In this document: in pieces, positions 36,480 through 47,336 of the stretch
How positions within the stretch are numbered: position 1 is the first letter of the stretch
How the letters are laid out: the number at the start of each line of letters is the position of its first letter
Source of the DNA: Physcomitrium patens
Lineage: Eukaryota; Streptophyta; Bryopsida; Funariales; Funariaceae
NCBI RefSeq assembly: GCF_000002425.4
Contig: NC_037267.1
Coordinates: forward strand, 11,791,533-11,855,532
Direction of reading: 5' to 3'
Length of the DNA stretch: 64,000 nt
Notes under the pieces: model-generated
Database searches by the model: none
Told to the model about the DNA's origin: nothing
Seen by the model: only the letters and a program-made list of their open reading frames with translations
Position numbers and translations under genes: made by a program

Positions 36480-37839
36480 AATGCCACTTGAAGTCTTTGC
36501 ATCATTAGAAATGAGTGTGGCATAAATGACATAAAGTGATCCTTTTTTTGCACCATGCAAAAAAGCTCTTGTACTTACAATCACATGTTTAATTATACTA
36601 GACTTGTAATTTTTTACTTAATTAATTATATTCTTATTCATACTTTTAAAAAATTCAAGAGTAAAAGAAATTCAATCTACTTAAGAGTTGTATCTTTTTA
36701 ACCACAATAAGCCTAAATTGATTGGATTAGAGAGAAATCTAATGATATTAAATACCACAAAGCTATTATGACCATTGATTATTACTTCTATAGGAAGTAT
36801 TTTATGAGTAACATCTCTAGAAGTTAATGGACAACCATTTATGACTTCTATATGAATAGGTTTAGTTTTCTTCACTAAAAAAATGCTAAGTATTTTAGCA
36901 AATTCTTTATCTAAGAAACATGTTTAAGCTTTTGAATCTAATAAGAAAAAGGCTTTGTAATGTTTAGGTTCTAAAATAATATTTAATATCAAATAAAGAG
37001 AGGGTTTTGAAGAGAAAATAAGACCTTCATTAGGTATTGTACAAGGTTCCAGCTACACCATCTCTATTGTTAGTAGATAATTTTTTTTTTCCAATATATT
37101 ATCTTCTTTGATATTTCTACTCCTTATTTTATAATTATGTTGCTTTTTTGAACAATGTTGAGTAGTCTACTTAGATTCTCTATAATATAAGTACAATCCT
37201 TCTTGATGATGATGAGTCTTTTCTTGCTCAATAAGAGGTTTGAAACATATCGCATTAATTTGCATATCCTTTGCTTCCAAATGTATGTGTTGAAGAGATG
37301 TTGTTATTGCCATTGAATTATAATAATGTTGAGGCCAACTTATCCGACTCTTAGATTGAAAATTGAAAAGTCAATTTTCACACTTCACAACAAAGTCAAT
37401 TGCTTGATTCAATATTTGAGGATCAAATAAGTTGAACATCAATTTCTTTACTTCATAATATAATTTATAGAAAAATTGGCTAATAAGTGTCCCATCATTC
37501 AACTTGATATCAGTTGGAAGTTGTTGAAATTGAGAAGCATATAATATTACAGGTTAATTGTCTTGTTGCAAAATATAGATCTTATTGGTTGCAATGCAAG
37601 TTACATCATGTTTTCCATTCATGGATCAAAACTCCACCAAAAAAGCCTCCAAATAATTTAATATTGGATCTTTTTGTTGAAAAAACAATGAAAACCACAA
37701 TAATGCTAAACTTAAAAGAAGTGTACCAATGAATATAATTTAAGATCTTAGAATTGAATAGCTTTGGAATTGAAGTTCAATCACAAATTGTATTTGATTG
37801 ATAAATGCTTGAAATTTAAATCTTATGCCATCAAACTTC
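36480..37839 (-). pseudogene. Element F: protease and gag C-terminal part
   Basis: Minus strand: gag from 'KFDG' (about 37830) through the capsid-like middle and a zinc-knuckle relic (about 37140-37240), then protease with 'PIHIEVING' (36825-36860) and 'INLGLLWLKRYN' (36690). It ends at the 'TSSGI' linker (36480), where pol is lost. The gag N-terminal part is at 51075 onward: element D inserted at 37839/51075 and split it. Confidence 0.85.
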
Positions 37840-38397
37840 TGTCAAGGACAAGAACTTGATAAAGACAAATAAACAAGTGAAACTTCTCTCAAAAAAAGAT
37901 GAAAAAATAGAAATAACTCAATATGTATATTAAAAAAGAAATTAGAATGGCTATTACCAAAAGACAAGAAAACTAGAAATCCTTGAAACTAGACTAGAAG
38001 CAAGAAAGGGGTTGACAAGAGTGAAGAGGGCTTCACTCTTATCTCTATATATACTATCTAATTAAAGAATACATAGCGATATTCTATAGGACCTCCAATA
38101 TGTGTTGACTTTGTATGACACATGCCTTGACTTACAAGGTAAGTTTTTCTATGTGTGGGCCACCTAATTAGCTTGGTCTTCAAGCTAATAATATGTGTGG
38201 CATATGGCCAACTTTTTGACCACGTTTCTAATCCTAAAAGTCAACTAAAGATACCTATAAAGTCAAAGTAGTATCTATATAGCTTCTAAGAAGCTTTCAT
38301 AGCAAATATTATAGAATTAACTTACTTTTACCTACTTTTACTTACTTCTACCTATTTATACATGTAATTACTAGCTTATATGCATGTGTTTGTGATA
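37840..38397 (-). repeat. Element D 3' LTR
   Basis: TGTCAAGGAC...TGTGATA, with the TATA motif and the palindrome 'GACAAGAGTGAAG-AGGG-CTTCACTCTTATC' (about 38013-38042). In element orientation it is preceded by a purine-rich CCTAAAAGGATAGGTAA. Confidence 0.9.
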
Positions 38398-38436
38398 TTA
38401 CCTATCCTTTTAGGGACGAGTTCCATGAGGAGCGGT

Positions 38437-38862
38437 CGCCATATGTTGAAAAAATCTATGATGCGACAAATTGTATTTGCTACATACTCTGATCTTTGTT
38501 CTCTACAAAGATGATTGATAAGGCCTCTCAACCATCGATAGTATTCCGTACTAGGGCGGGAAGACCACCCAGTTATTTCATTGTTGTTTAGGCTTTAATA
38601 AATTCTTTCAAATAAAATATTTGGGACATTGTCAAGAGTTGTTTCTACCTCTAGTAAAATCACCAAACATTGAGAGTCCCTTCTAAGGTCGTGATACCAA
38701 ACATGTTGTATCTTGCCATCTATTTGAAGAAGAATATGTCATTCTTAAAGATCTTCATCTTAATTACATCGTCTTGAAGGTTGTGACAATCATAATGTCT
38801 CGTTTGGTAGGTCAACAAATGAAGGCTCTTGAGTCAAATCCACTGGTTCTTGGTTCTCCATC
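38437..38862 (-). pseudogene. Element D accessory ORF relic
   Basis: Starts ATG-GAG-AAC as in B and aligns over its whole length with 13419-13841 (for example the 'HHLRREQRSEYVA' type end and 'IIDFFNI'). Several in-frame stops. Where B has TGA after 'DFFNI', D has TGG, and its frame would continue towards the polypurine tract. Confidence 0.8.
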
Positions 38863-38929
38863 TTCTCAGCGTCACAACTACAAACAAGGATTGAAAGTAG
38901 AATATTATCTTGCCTAGATCTTGTTTCTT

Positions 38930-39293
38930 TTATAAGGAAGGTTTGCATCTTGATTTTAATGGATGTTGTCGATTAAAAGCCTCCACTACCTTTATTGCAT
39001 TTGTAAGATTCTTTAGTGGCTCCCATGTACATTCACTAATATGATATATGTGCCAATGGACAAGATATTTCAATTTATTTTGGCGTCGCCTTGAATCTAA
39101 GACTTCTTCTACTTTGAACTCTTCATTATTGTCCACTTCTATAGCAAGAGGTAGAGCTTATCTTCTTCTTGGTATATCTACTATCTTGTATAGTTCAAGA
39201 AGAGACATGTAGAATACTGGATGGATTTTCATTAACTCTAGTAGGTGTAAATGATATGCAACTGGATTGATTTATCCAAAAATAGAAAATAGT
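38930..39293 (-). pseudogene. Element D integrase C-terminus and chromodomain
   Basis: Chromodomain 'FKVEEVLDSRRRQNKLKYLV' then 'HWHIYHISECTWEPL' (38970-39130). Here the family Tyr before LVHW is kept, while the conserved Gly after HW..Y is His. Upstream it runs to 39293, where the Ath element is inserted. The rest of integrase resumes at 46270, with about 70 bp missing at the join compared with B. Confidence 0.85.
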
Positions 39294-39853
39294 TGTTGTT
39301 CTCGTTACATTTTAGTTTCAGTAGATCAAAGCAATTGAACTAATAGAGGTGGATTCGAACACGGGAAAAGACTGGTTATATGAATTGGGTCTGTTAGTGT
39401 CATAATTGACTATATTCTGGCTATCTGAAATCAAATATCAAACTACAAAACACCAAGGCTTATTACTTCCATCTTAATTCAACCCATAATCCATTCTACG
39501 ATTATCAATTCAACAATACTTCTCTCAATCACCATTCTTCATAAGCAAATAATAAATAAAACAAAGAAGTAGCACCAAGCTTATTCCGGCTTACGACTCT
39601 TAGTTTGGCTCTCAGCTTACAAATCTCAATCTAGCTCTCAACTTACCACTCTCTTTTCTCAACCTATTTATCCTACCAAAAAGATGATCTGTTGGCCAGT
39701 GGATTTCAAAGCTTATGACCATTTGAATTCTTAACCATTTATTCTACTAACAACCTACTATTACCAGCTAAACTACCTAACTATCAGTCTAATTTTTAAG
39801 GTTGTCAATAACCAACCAATAACTTATCACAAAGTTTATTTACCTATTCTACA
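39294..39853 (-). repeat. Athila/Tat-like 3' LTR
   Basis: Same length as the partner LTR and nearly the same sequence; the differences I compared are mostly transitions. The flanking plus-strand sequence TAGCTCCACTCCTAATTGTG (minus CACAATTAGGAGTGGAGCTA) is the polypurine tract, conserved beside the G LTR (55308-55327). Confidence 0.9.
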
Positions 39854-40909
39854 TAGCTCCACTCCTAATTGTGCAGTGTCCTTGCAATGCCTGCCATCGA
39901 AACTATATGATCCAACAGTTTACCAGAACGTATACCAAATTGATACTTTTTTAAATTTAAAGAAATTTCATATTTGGCACATTGATTCAAACATTCACCT
40001 AGACATTCTAAATGCATGTCTCTTGTACTAAATGTACAAAAATCATCTAGAAATATTTCCATTGAAATTCGTAAATAATCTTAGAACACTTGTATCATTA
40101 TCCTTTGAAATATAGCTGGTACATTACAAAGTCCAAACGGCATAACCTCATAGGCAAAGGTCCCCCAATCCATAATAAAATTAGTTTTTAACTAGTCTTC
40201 TTTTGTAATCTTAACTTGATTATAATTAGAGAATCCATCAAGAAATGAATAACATTCATGTGTAGCAACAACATCCAATATATTATCCGTGAATGATAAA
40301 GAAAAATAATCCTTATTGATAGCCACATTTAATTTTCAAAAATATTGACAGATGCGAACTTTTCCATTCTTTTTTGGTACCATAACAATTTGTGAAACCC
40401 ATTCACTGAAAGGAACTGGATAGATAAATCCAACCTCCAAGAGTTTATCTAGTTCTTCTTTTACCATAAGTGAGTATTTTGGATTAAGTCAATGTTGTCT
40501 TTGGCATATTGGTGTAGCATTTTCCTCTAATATAATTTGATGCTCACAAACTTCAATTGGAATTCCTTTCAAATCCGCATACAACCATGCAAAAGCAATT
40601 TTATCAATTAAAAAATAATCCACCCAAATTTCTTTCTCCTTGCCTTTTATATAGTCATAAATCTGAATGATTTGGAGAGCCTCCCCTGTACCTAAATTAA
40701 TTGGTTGACATCGTCGAATTTCAAGAGTCCCTAGACTAATGTTTTGTTCAATTCTAGAATCTTTTTTAAATTTGATACATGAGAACTTTCCAACTCCAGT
40801 TCCATAGCACTAACGTGATTAACATCTCCTCTATTCATCTAATATGCAATCATATGATCAGAATCGTCAATAACATCTGGAGGAACTAAGTACTCTCCCG
40901 GTCCCTCGC
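39854..40909 (-). pseudogene. Athila/Tat-like RT, truncated
   Basis: From 40909 downward: a 'PPDVIDDSDH' start, 'YSFLDGFSNYNQVKI' (about 40240), a 'MPFGL' relic and the catalytic 'MEIFLDDFCTFST' (40020-40062, Asp-Asp intact). It ends at 'GKLLDHIVS' and a few residues more. Then comes a jump at about 39880 to the polypurine tract; the join has about 3 bases of shared sequence. In-frame stops are scattered through it. Confidence 0.85.
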
Positions 40910-42575
40910 TGTCGTATTACGTGAAGTCTTGCTTGAGAATGCACCGAGCACCTGGCTGTGGAAGGTAAAAGAAAATTGTAACAAAAGGTCCTAACAATCC
41001 AATAGGATTATAGAGAATTTACAATTAAATGTTAATAATCATAATCAAATATTAAGCAAGCTCAATTAAATTTTATTGAAGTTATAAAAGAAACACAAGG
41101 AAATCCTAAAGAAATATAAAAGAATATTAAAGAAAACTTAGACAAACCCTAACAAAAATCTAATAGAACCTTAAATTCTAACCAAATTCTAATCCTAATC
41201 CAACCTTAATCAAAGCCTAAACAAATCCTAAATCTTAAATCAAATCCTAATCAAATCTTAATCCCTAACCAAATCCTAATCCAAACCCTAAATCCTAAAT
41301 CCTAAACCAAATCCTAATCCAAACCTTAAACCTTAAACCAAACCCTATCCAAATCCTAAACCCTAAACCAAACCCTAATCAAACCTTAATCCCTAACCAA
41401 ATCCTAATCCAAACCATAAATCCTAAACCAAATCCTAATTCAAATCCTAAATCCTAAACCCTAAATTAAACCCTAATCCAAATCCTAAACCCCAAACCAA
41501 ATCCTAACCAAACCCTAAACCAAATCCTAATAATTCCTATAACAGATTTAAACCTCAATAACTAATGAATAAACCGTCGATCTTAATTCAAATTTTTCAA
41601 ACTTCTAAATAAATAAGTTAAAAACAAGCACAAAAAATTTGGTAAAGATCGGAGATACCAAATTGATGATATCCTCAAAAATGTACTCGGATATTGGCCG
41701 GCCTCCTTCTCCAATCTTAATTCCAATATTCCAGAGCCAATATCTCTCCTTTGCACCTATAGATTGGTTTCAAAATTCTCATAAGCATAGAAAAACAAGT
41801 CTAATATCCTCTCACATAAGTTTCACTCCAATCCAACTAATAGATTGTAAGAAATCTCAAAAACCCCCACTGGACCTAAAATTCTACTTTCTAAGACCTT
41901 GATCCACTTATACCTCAATATCCCTCAATTCAACCGTTAGATCAAGCTAAAATTCACGACACATATTAAACACAACTATAAACATAAACTCACAAAATTT
42001 CACCCGTAGATCTACTACAAAACTCTTGAAATCACCCAAAACGTAAACCCTATTTTATTTCATAAAACCCAAGTCATCCAAAACAAACCTTGACTTTGCA
42101 AAGCTATTACAAAGTCAATACAGATCCAAATCACCCAAAACCAACACCCATAGAAACCCTATCCAATCTTCTATCAAACCCCACTCTTCGATCTGCCAAA
42201 GATTCCTTGAATTGCCATCAAAGCGCAGTTCTGTGCCTCAGGGTTTGATTTCGACCCAGGTTCATAACCGGTCCTCTTCGGATATCAACTTTCGTCTTCT
42301 TGAGGTAATTTTTACTAATTTTCACTCCTAACTCCTCCTTACATATGCCTATATCCTTTATTTTTCTAATTTACCTTGTTTTGTCTTATTTATGGCCTTA
42401 CAAAGTAAATAGAAGCATAATTTGCAAAAAGGAGCATTAGCACCTTTAATTTTTCTATCCTTTGACTAATATCTATTTTTCCAAGATAATTTGCTACAAT
42501 ATTTTTGAAGTGAGATCCTCAAACATGATATTTTTTTTTCACCCTTTCACTTGTTATCTATGTTACATCATGACA
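40910..42575 (-). mobile_element. Z-family LTR between Ath protease and RT (best preserved copy)
   Basis: 1666 bp, TGTCGTATTACG...ATCATGACA. Flanks TCGC (40906-40909) and CCGC (42576-42579) are a 4-bp duplication with one transition; removing Z rejoins the Ath reading (protease to 'EGPGEYLVPPD'). It keeps the GC-rich end 'GAATGCACCGAGCACC' that is decayed in other copies, the telomere-like array (41190-41530) and the block 'GTGCCTCAGGGTTTGATTTC' (42233). No RT, gag or tRNA primer site. The 87-codon ORF at 41639-41902 has no domain. Confidence 0.8.
41190..41530 (-). repeat. Telomere-like degenerate array
   Basis: Mixed 'AATCCTAAACC' and 'AAACCCTAA' units on the plus strand, that is GGTTTAGGATT / TTAGGGTTT on the minus strand. 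Exact plant telomere units (CCCTAAA) occur several times among variants. Inside the Z LTR, so spread by transposition and not a chromosome end. Confidence 0.85.
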
Positions 42576-43468
42576 CCGCACTGGTAGTTCATTCTAGTGT
42601 GCTTGACAACTTGCCTTGTATCAACATAAATTGAGGCAAGTACACGAATTTCTTCTTTTGTAGACTCATCTTTACAATTCGATGTGAATTCTGAACTCGA
42701 CACTTGAGTTTCTTCGTGATATTGGATAGGATATATTTGAAGCACAATTTTATCATTATCTTTTCTAATTGTCAATGTACAATGGCCTTAGTCATTTCAA
42801 GCTTTAGCTTGATACAACCACGATCACTCCAATAAAATTGAGTATGACAATATAGAGCTTTGCAATCAAAAAACAATATAATCAATTTTGTAGGTAATCC
42901 TCGCAATTACTGTATCAATACTTCATAAAATATCCATAGGTTTAACTTGACTAGAGTCAGCCATTCTCAAAACCACTGTAGTAGGCAATAAGTGATCTAA
43001 ATCCAGTTCTTCTATTGTAGTGATATTCATAAGATTTACACTAGATCCTCCGTCTACTTGCACTCTCGATAATAATATTCCATCAATTGAGTCATCAATC
43101 GTAGGTACACCCGGATCGGGATTCAAACTTACTTTTTGAATTTCTTTATTTCGAGATCTGCAATGAATTAATGAGGAATTCAAGATAATTCGGCACTCAA
43201 GTGCTACAACCAATAGTTGCTTCATAGAGATCGTAGACTGTATGGTGCCCAAATCTTTTAGAATATCATATGGTTCTGTATTAGTGATAATTTTTAATGT
43301 CCGTTTCTTCTTCCCAGTCCTAGACACCAACGTAGATAAATTGGTTTTCTCTATATTGAAAATTAATAAAGCTCTAGGAACTGAATTTGACGGAGCTTGT
43401 AAAATCGGTTCTTTCAATGGATAAGATTGTTCTTCCAATTGGACTGATATTAGTTCTTTAGAATTCAC
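42576..43468 (-). pseudogene. Athila/Tat-like aspartic protease
   Basis: Open from 43468 to 42923 (181 codons), then more in other frames down to the Z insertion. It has a hydrophobic-'VDGGSSVNLM' motif (43025-43065) where retroviral-type proteases have DT/SG, followed by 'VVLRMADSS'. It probably matures the Gag-Pol product. Confidence 0.65.
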
Positions 43469-43504
43469 GCCTCTTAGAGGATCTTTGAATGGAAAGGATA
43501 TTTC

Positions 43505-45400
43505 CTAGAACTGTGTAGAAAATGGAACAGCTCGACATGGAACTGAAGCCTTCGTAATTGGTACCTCATTGAGGTGCGCAACCAATTCAAGTCTTATATT
43601 GAGTAAGGAGCCAATGTTAGGACCTAAATTGGATGTCCCTATAATTGGATCCAATTGGTCCTTCGCTTTAGGATCATCCAAATGTTGAATTGGTTCTTTT
43701 CCCTTTTTTTGACTTCTTGTAAGGACAACTTGGAATAATTCAATCTGATGAACTGGTGAATCTTGAGGACCTTGATTTATCTCATCCATTTTTCCTTGGC
43801 TTTGGATCTGCTGATCTCGATTATTGAAATTGAACGGAGCATTACATTGCTGATAAGTATATCCCGACTGCTTGCAATTCACAAATACTGGCGCATAATC
43901 GTCACTAGCTCTGGAATTGGAACATTCACTAGCATAATGACTAATCTGTCTGCAACGGAAACAACAAAGTAGTCTTCTTACACTTCCATCCAGCATATTA
44001 GGTGTCTCCACCGATATATACCTATTAGGCTTGTTCCATGTAGGATTAGAAAATGATCCTGGTTGTCCCATTGGTATGGAAGGTACTTGGTTCGATGACG
44101 TTGGTGGAGCATATTGCTGATACCTTTGGTGCTCTTTCCCGTATTTCTAAAAGTTTGATGTAGATCCCTGATTAAAATTGGAACTTTAAAAATTATTGAA
44201 TATTCAATTTTGTCGATTAGATTGATTTCCATTCCATCCATAAATATTTTCCGTTTGTACTTAATTGACTTTCCACTAAGTCGATGGGATCATGGTTTGA
44301 TTACTGAATTGTTGTTGCCTTTGTAAATCCCAACAATTTTGGGTAGGGTGCTTTCATCCGCAAAATGTACACTAAACACTAGTTTGCTTGGGTGATGGAT
44401 ATTTCGTATCAAAATGACCTTGTTCCTTACAATTATTACACCATACATTAGGTCTCATATTAAAAGGCTTATGTCGTTTCTACTTATCTTTAGCTAAATT
44501 CATGGCCAATTCTTCCATTTTTTTGTTAGATTTAATAACAAGACTTCATTTGGATCTTTAATAGTCACATTTGTGAACAATTCCGGTTGTTGATAGGTTG
44601 GCGATGTAAAATAAGGTATCATCATTATTGGTGCTATTGCTTGGAGTGGTATAGCATTAATTGGTTGTTGCAACATAATATTCTTCACATTCGAGGTAGC
44701 CATTTGTGGATAATTATCCATCGACACATTTTCCGGTTGTATTTGTTGGCTTTCTAAACTTAGAATCATCGTGGCCTCCACTATTAACAATTGGTCATAA
44801 TGACATTCTTTCCACACCTTTGCTTGTGCCAACGATGCCTCTATCGTAGCTGGTCGAGCCTCTTTTACAAATATTTTCAATTTTGGTAGATGCAAACCGT
44901 TAATTAATATCGATAATATAAACGCATCTAGCATTTGATTATTTGACCATTTATGAAGTATATCCGTGATCCGGCCATAATAGGACTCCATAGATTTCTC
45001 CACAAACATCTTGCTATTCATAAAACTTTCTCAAAGTCGATCTTCAAATCCAATTGGTCTAAAATGGGTTAGGAAGGCATTCCTCAGGGCCTCTCAATTG
45101 GGAAATCTATCCACTAATTGCCGAATATACTATTCAAAAGCTGTATCTTTTAAAGTTGCTGACAACTATCTCAACCAAATGTCTTCAGTTCTACCATTAT
45201 TAGCCATGCAAGCTGTCAAGAATTGAGATATATGGTGATCGGGATCAAAGCCCGACCAACCACTAAAAGTAGATAATGGTGCCATACTTATAGTTCGATC
45301 TCCTATTGCTCCCATTTGTACTATAATTAGTACTTCTGGTACTCCTACGGCCATTGGTGATTTCATTGGTCTCTTGACTATTTGAATCTGAATTTTTCTT
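43505..45400 (-). pseudogene. Athila/Tat-like gag
   Basis: From 45366 downward: 'LSTFSGWSGFDPDHHISQFL', then the RNA-packaging core ('SYYGRITDILHKWSNNQ', 44890-45000). Next is a long low-complexity linker and a zinc knuckle 'CFRCRQISHYASEC' (43915-43955) with all four ligands. A second knuckle, 'CKQSGYTYQQC' (43860-43895), has lost a Cys and the His. Frameshifts near 44990, 44490 and 44000 split it into several ORFs. Confidence 0.8.
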
Positions 45401-45684
45401 CCTTTAGTTTTTCTTGGACCTGCAATTCTTTTTTGTCATTTCCGTAGGCTATTTCTTATGCGTAATTGCTCCTGTCTTTTTTTTGCTTATCGATTATATC
45501 TTTGATAATCCTCCCTCCCATGATTATCACTCATAATCTTTCATTCTGCTTTACAAAATCAATACTATCTTGAATTATAACTCAAATATTTGTAATCCTA
45601 AAACTGGTTCTTCTCATATTTTCTTTCAACATATAATTCCATCTTCCATACAATCAATTTCTAACATTTCATATTGTTATCATT

Positions 45685-45702
45685 TTCCTCACAGCAATGC
45701 CA
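45685..45702 (-). other. tRNA-type primer binding site of the Ath element
   Basis: Minus strand TGGCATTGCTGTGAGGA begins 3 bases after the 5' LTR end (ACAACA). TGGC fits a ...GCCA tRNA 3' end and the rest resembles, with a gap, the tRNA-Asp site common in Athila/Tat elements. The tRNA identity is not certain. Confidence 0.5.
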
Positions 45703-45705
45703 AAA

Positions 45706-46265
45706 TGTTGTTCTCATTGCATTCCAGCTTCAGTAGACCAAAGTAATTGAACTAATAGAGGTGGATTCGAATACGAAAAAAGACTGGTTATATGAATTGG
45801 GTTTGTTAGTGTCATAATTGACTATATTCTGGCTATTTGAAATCAAATATCAAACTATAAAATCCCGAGGCTTACTACTTCCATCTTAATTCAACCCATA
45901 ATCCATTCTACAATTATCAATTCAACAATACTTCTCTCAATCACCATTCTTCATAAGCAAATAATAAAGAAAATAAAGAGATAGTACCAAACTTACCCCA
46001 GCTTATGACTCTTAGTTTGGCTCTCGACTTATGACTCTCTGTCTGGCTCTCGACTTACCACTCTCTTTCTTCAATCTATTTATCCTATCAAAAAAATGAT
46101 CCGGTTGCCAACAGATTTCAAAGGTTATGACCTTTTGAATTCTTAACCATTTATTCTACTAACAACCTATTGTTATCAGCTAAACTACCTAACTATCAGT
46201 CTAATTGTCAAGGTTATCAATAACCAATCAATAACTTATCACAAATTTTATTTACCTATTTTACA
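45706..46265 (-). repeat. Athila/Tat-like 5' LTR
   Basis: 560 bp. In element orientation TGTAGAATAGG...GAGAACAACA; the same ends as 39294-39853. TAGT follows at 46266-46269. Confidence 0.9.
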
Positions 46266-47336
46266 TAGTCTTATTACCCATATAGAATGGTGGTTGTTCC
46301 TTTTGATAGACATCTGTATTGACCTTTTGTTGTTTTTGAGCTTCTTTTAATTGCGCCTTCATCGTTGCATGTAGCTTTGACAAATAAATTTCTAAATCTT
46401 TTGTAATAGGATTATCAACTTTTGAAAAATCAAAAGTATCAAATTGTAGATGATAATCATAATTGGCAAAGAAAGGTGTTTGTTTTGTTGAAGAATGTAC
46501 TGTGTTATTGTAAGCAAACTCTGCCAATGACAAAAGAGTTGTACAATCATCTTGTTGATAGTTGATGGTACATCTTAAATACTGTTTTAAAACTTGATTA
46601 ATATTTTTCCATTACTTTGAAGATAGAATGTCGAAGATAGTTTTATATCCACTTTTAGAATCTTGAAAAGAGTCCGCAAAAATCTTGATACAAATTGAGT
46701 TCTCCTATCTTATATAATATCCTTGGGTAATCCATGATAGCGATAGATATTGTCAAGAAAGAGCTTAGCTGTTTTTTCACTTGTGATGGATTTTGTACAT
46801 GGTATAAAATGTGCCATCTTGATAAAATGATCTACTATCATGAATATAGAGTCATAAGAACGTGAGATTGAAAGATCCATGATAAAATCCATAAAAACAA
46901 AAGACCATGGTTGTTCTGGAATGGATAATGGCTGAAAAAGTCCGTAAGGTTGATGACAAAGAGTTTTTGATGTTGAACAAATAAAATAAGATTGTACAAA
47001 ATCTATGACTGCTTTCTATATTTGTAGCCACCAAATGTCCTTGGATATTAGTTCCAAAGTTTTATTGTACCCAAAATATCCTACTGTTGAAAAGCCATGA
47101 CGAGTTTGAAGAATATGTAATCAAGCTTTACCTTCTGGAACATATAGGCATCCCTTGAAATATAGTAGATTATTCTTGAATTCAAACTTGGAAGTATCAC
47201 TAGACTTTGAAGGATTTTTCTTAATATCACAAATAAAAGAATCAAAAGATATACTTGATTGAACTTGCTTAATGAAAGTTGAATCAAAAATTAGTGTTGA
47301 TTTCATTGTTCGAAGATGGAGATGCTTTGGCTTCAA
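46266..47336 (-). pseudogene. Element D integrase
   Basis: Zinc region at about 47000-47120, 'MDFIMDLSISRSYDSIFMIV' (46830-46892) with the first catalytic Asp, the 'DNIYRYHGLPKDII' block (46710-46755), and the C-terminal part with 'SLAEFAYNNT' and 'TPFFANYDY' (46450-46530). Stops and small deletions interrupt it (about 46600). It is truncated on the left by the Ath insertion. Confidence 0.85.

Larger units (their letters stand above)
39294..46265 (-). mobile_element. Athila/Tat-like element nested in element D, pol-deleted
   Basis: Two 560-bp LTRs (39294-39853 and 45706-46265), TGTTGTTCTC...TCTACA in plus orientation, with TAGT on both outer flanks. It encodes gag, protease and RT on the minus strand. 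RNase H, integrase and the post-pol ORF seen in element G are missing, because RT is joined straight to the polypurine tract (39854-39890). It could only have moved with help from intact relatives. A Z repeat sits between its protease and RT. Confidence 0.9.

Noticed and set aside
41190..41530. A true chromosome end or fusion point
   Set aside because: The array lies inside a Z LTR with a flanking duplication, and another Z copy has it too, so it moved with the element.
41639..41902. 87-codon ORF in the Z repeat
   Set aside because: No domain and I could not see it preserved in other Z copies; the region lacks a start context or codon signal.
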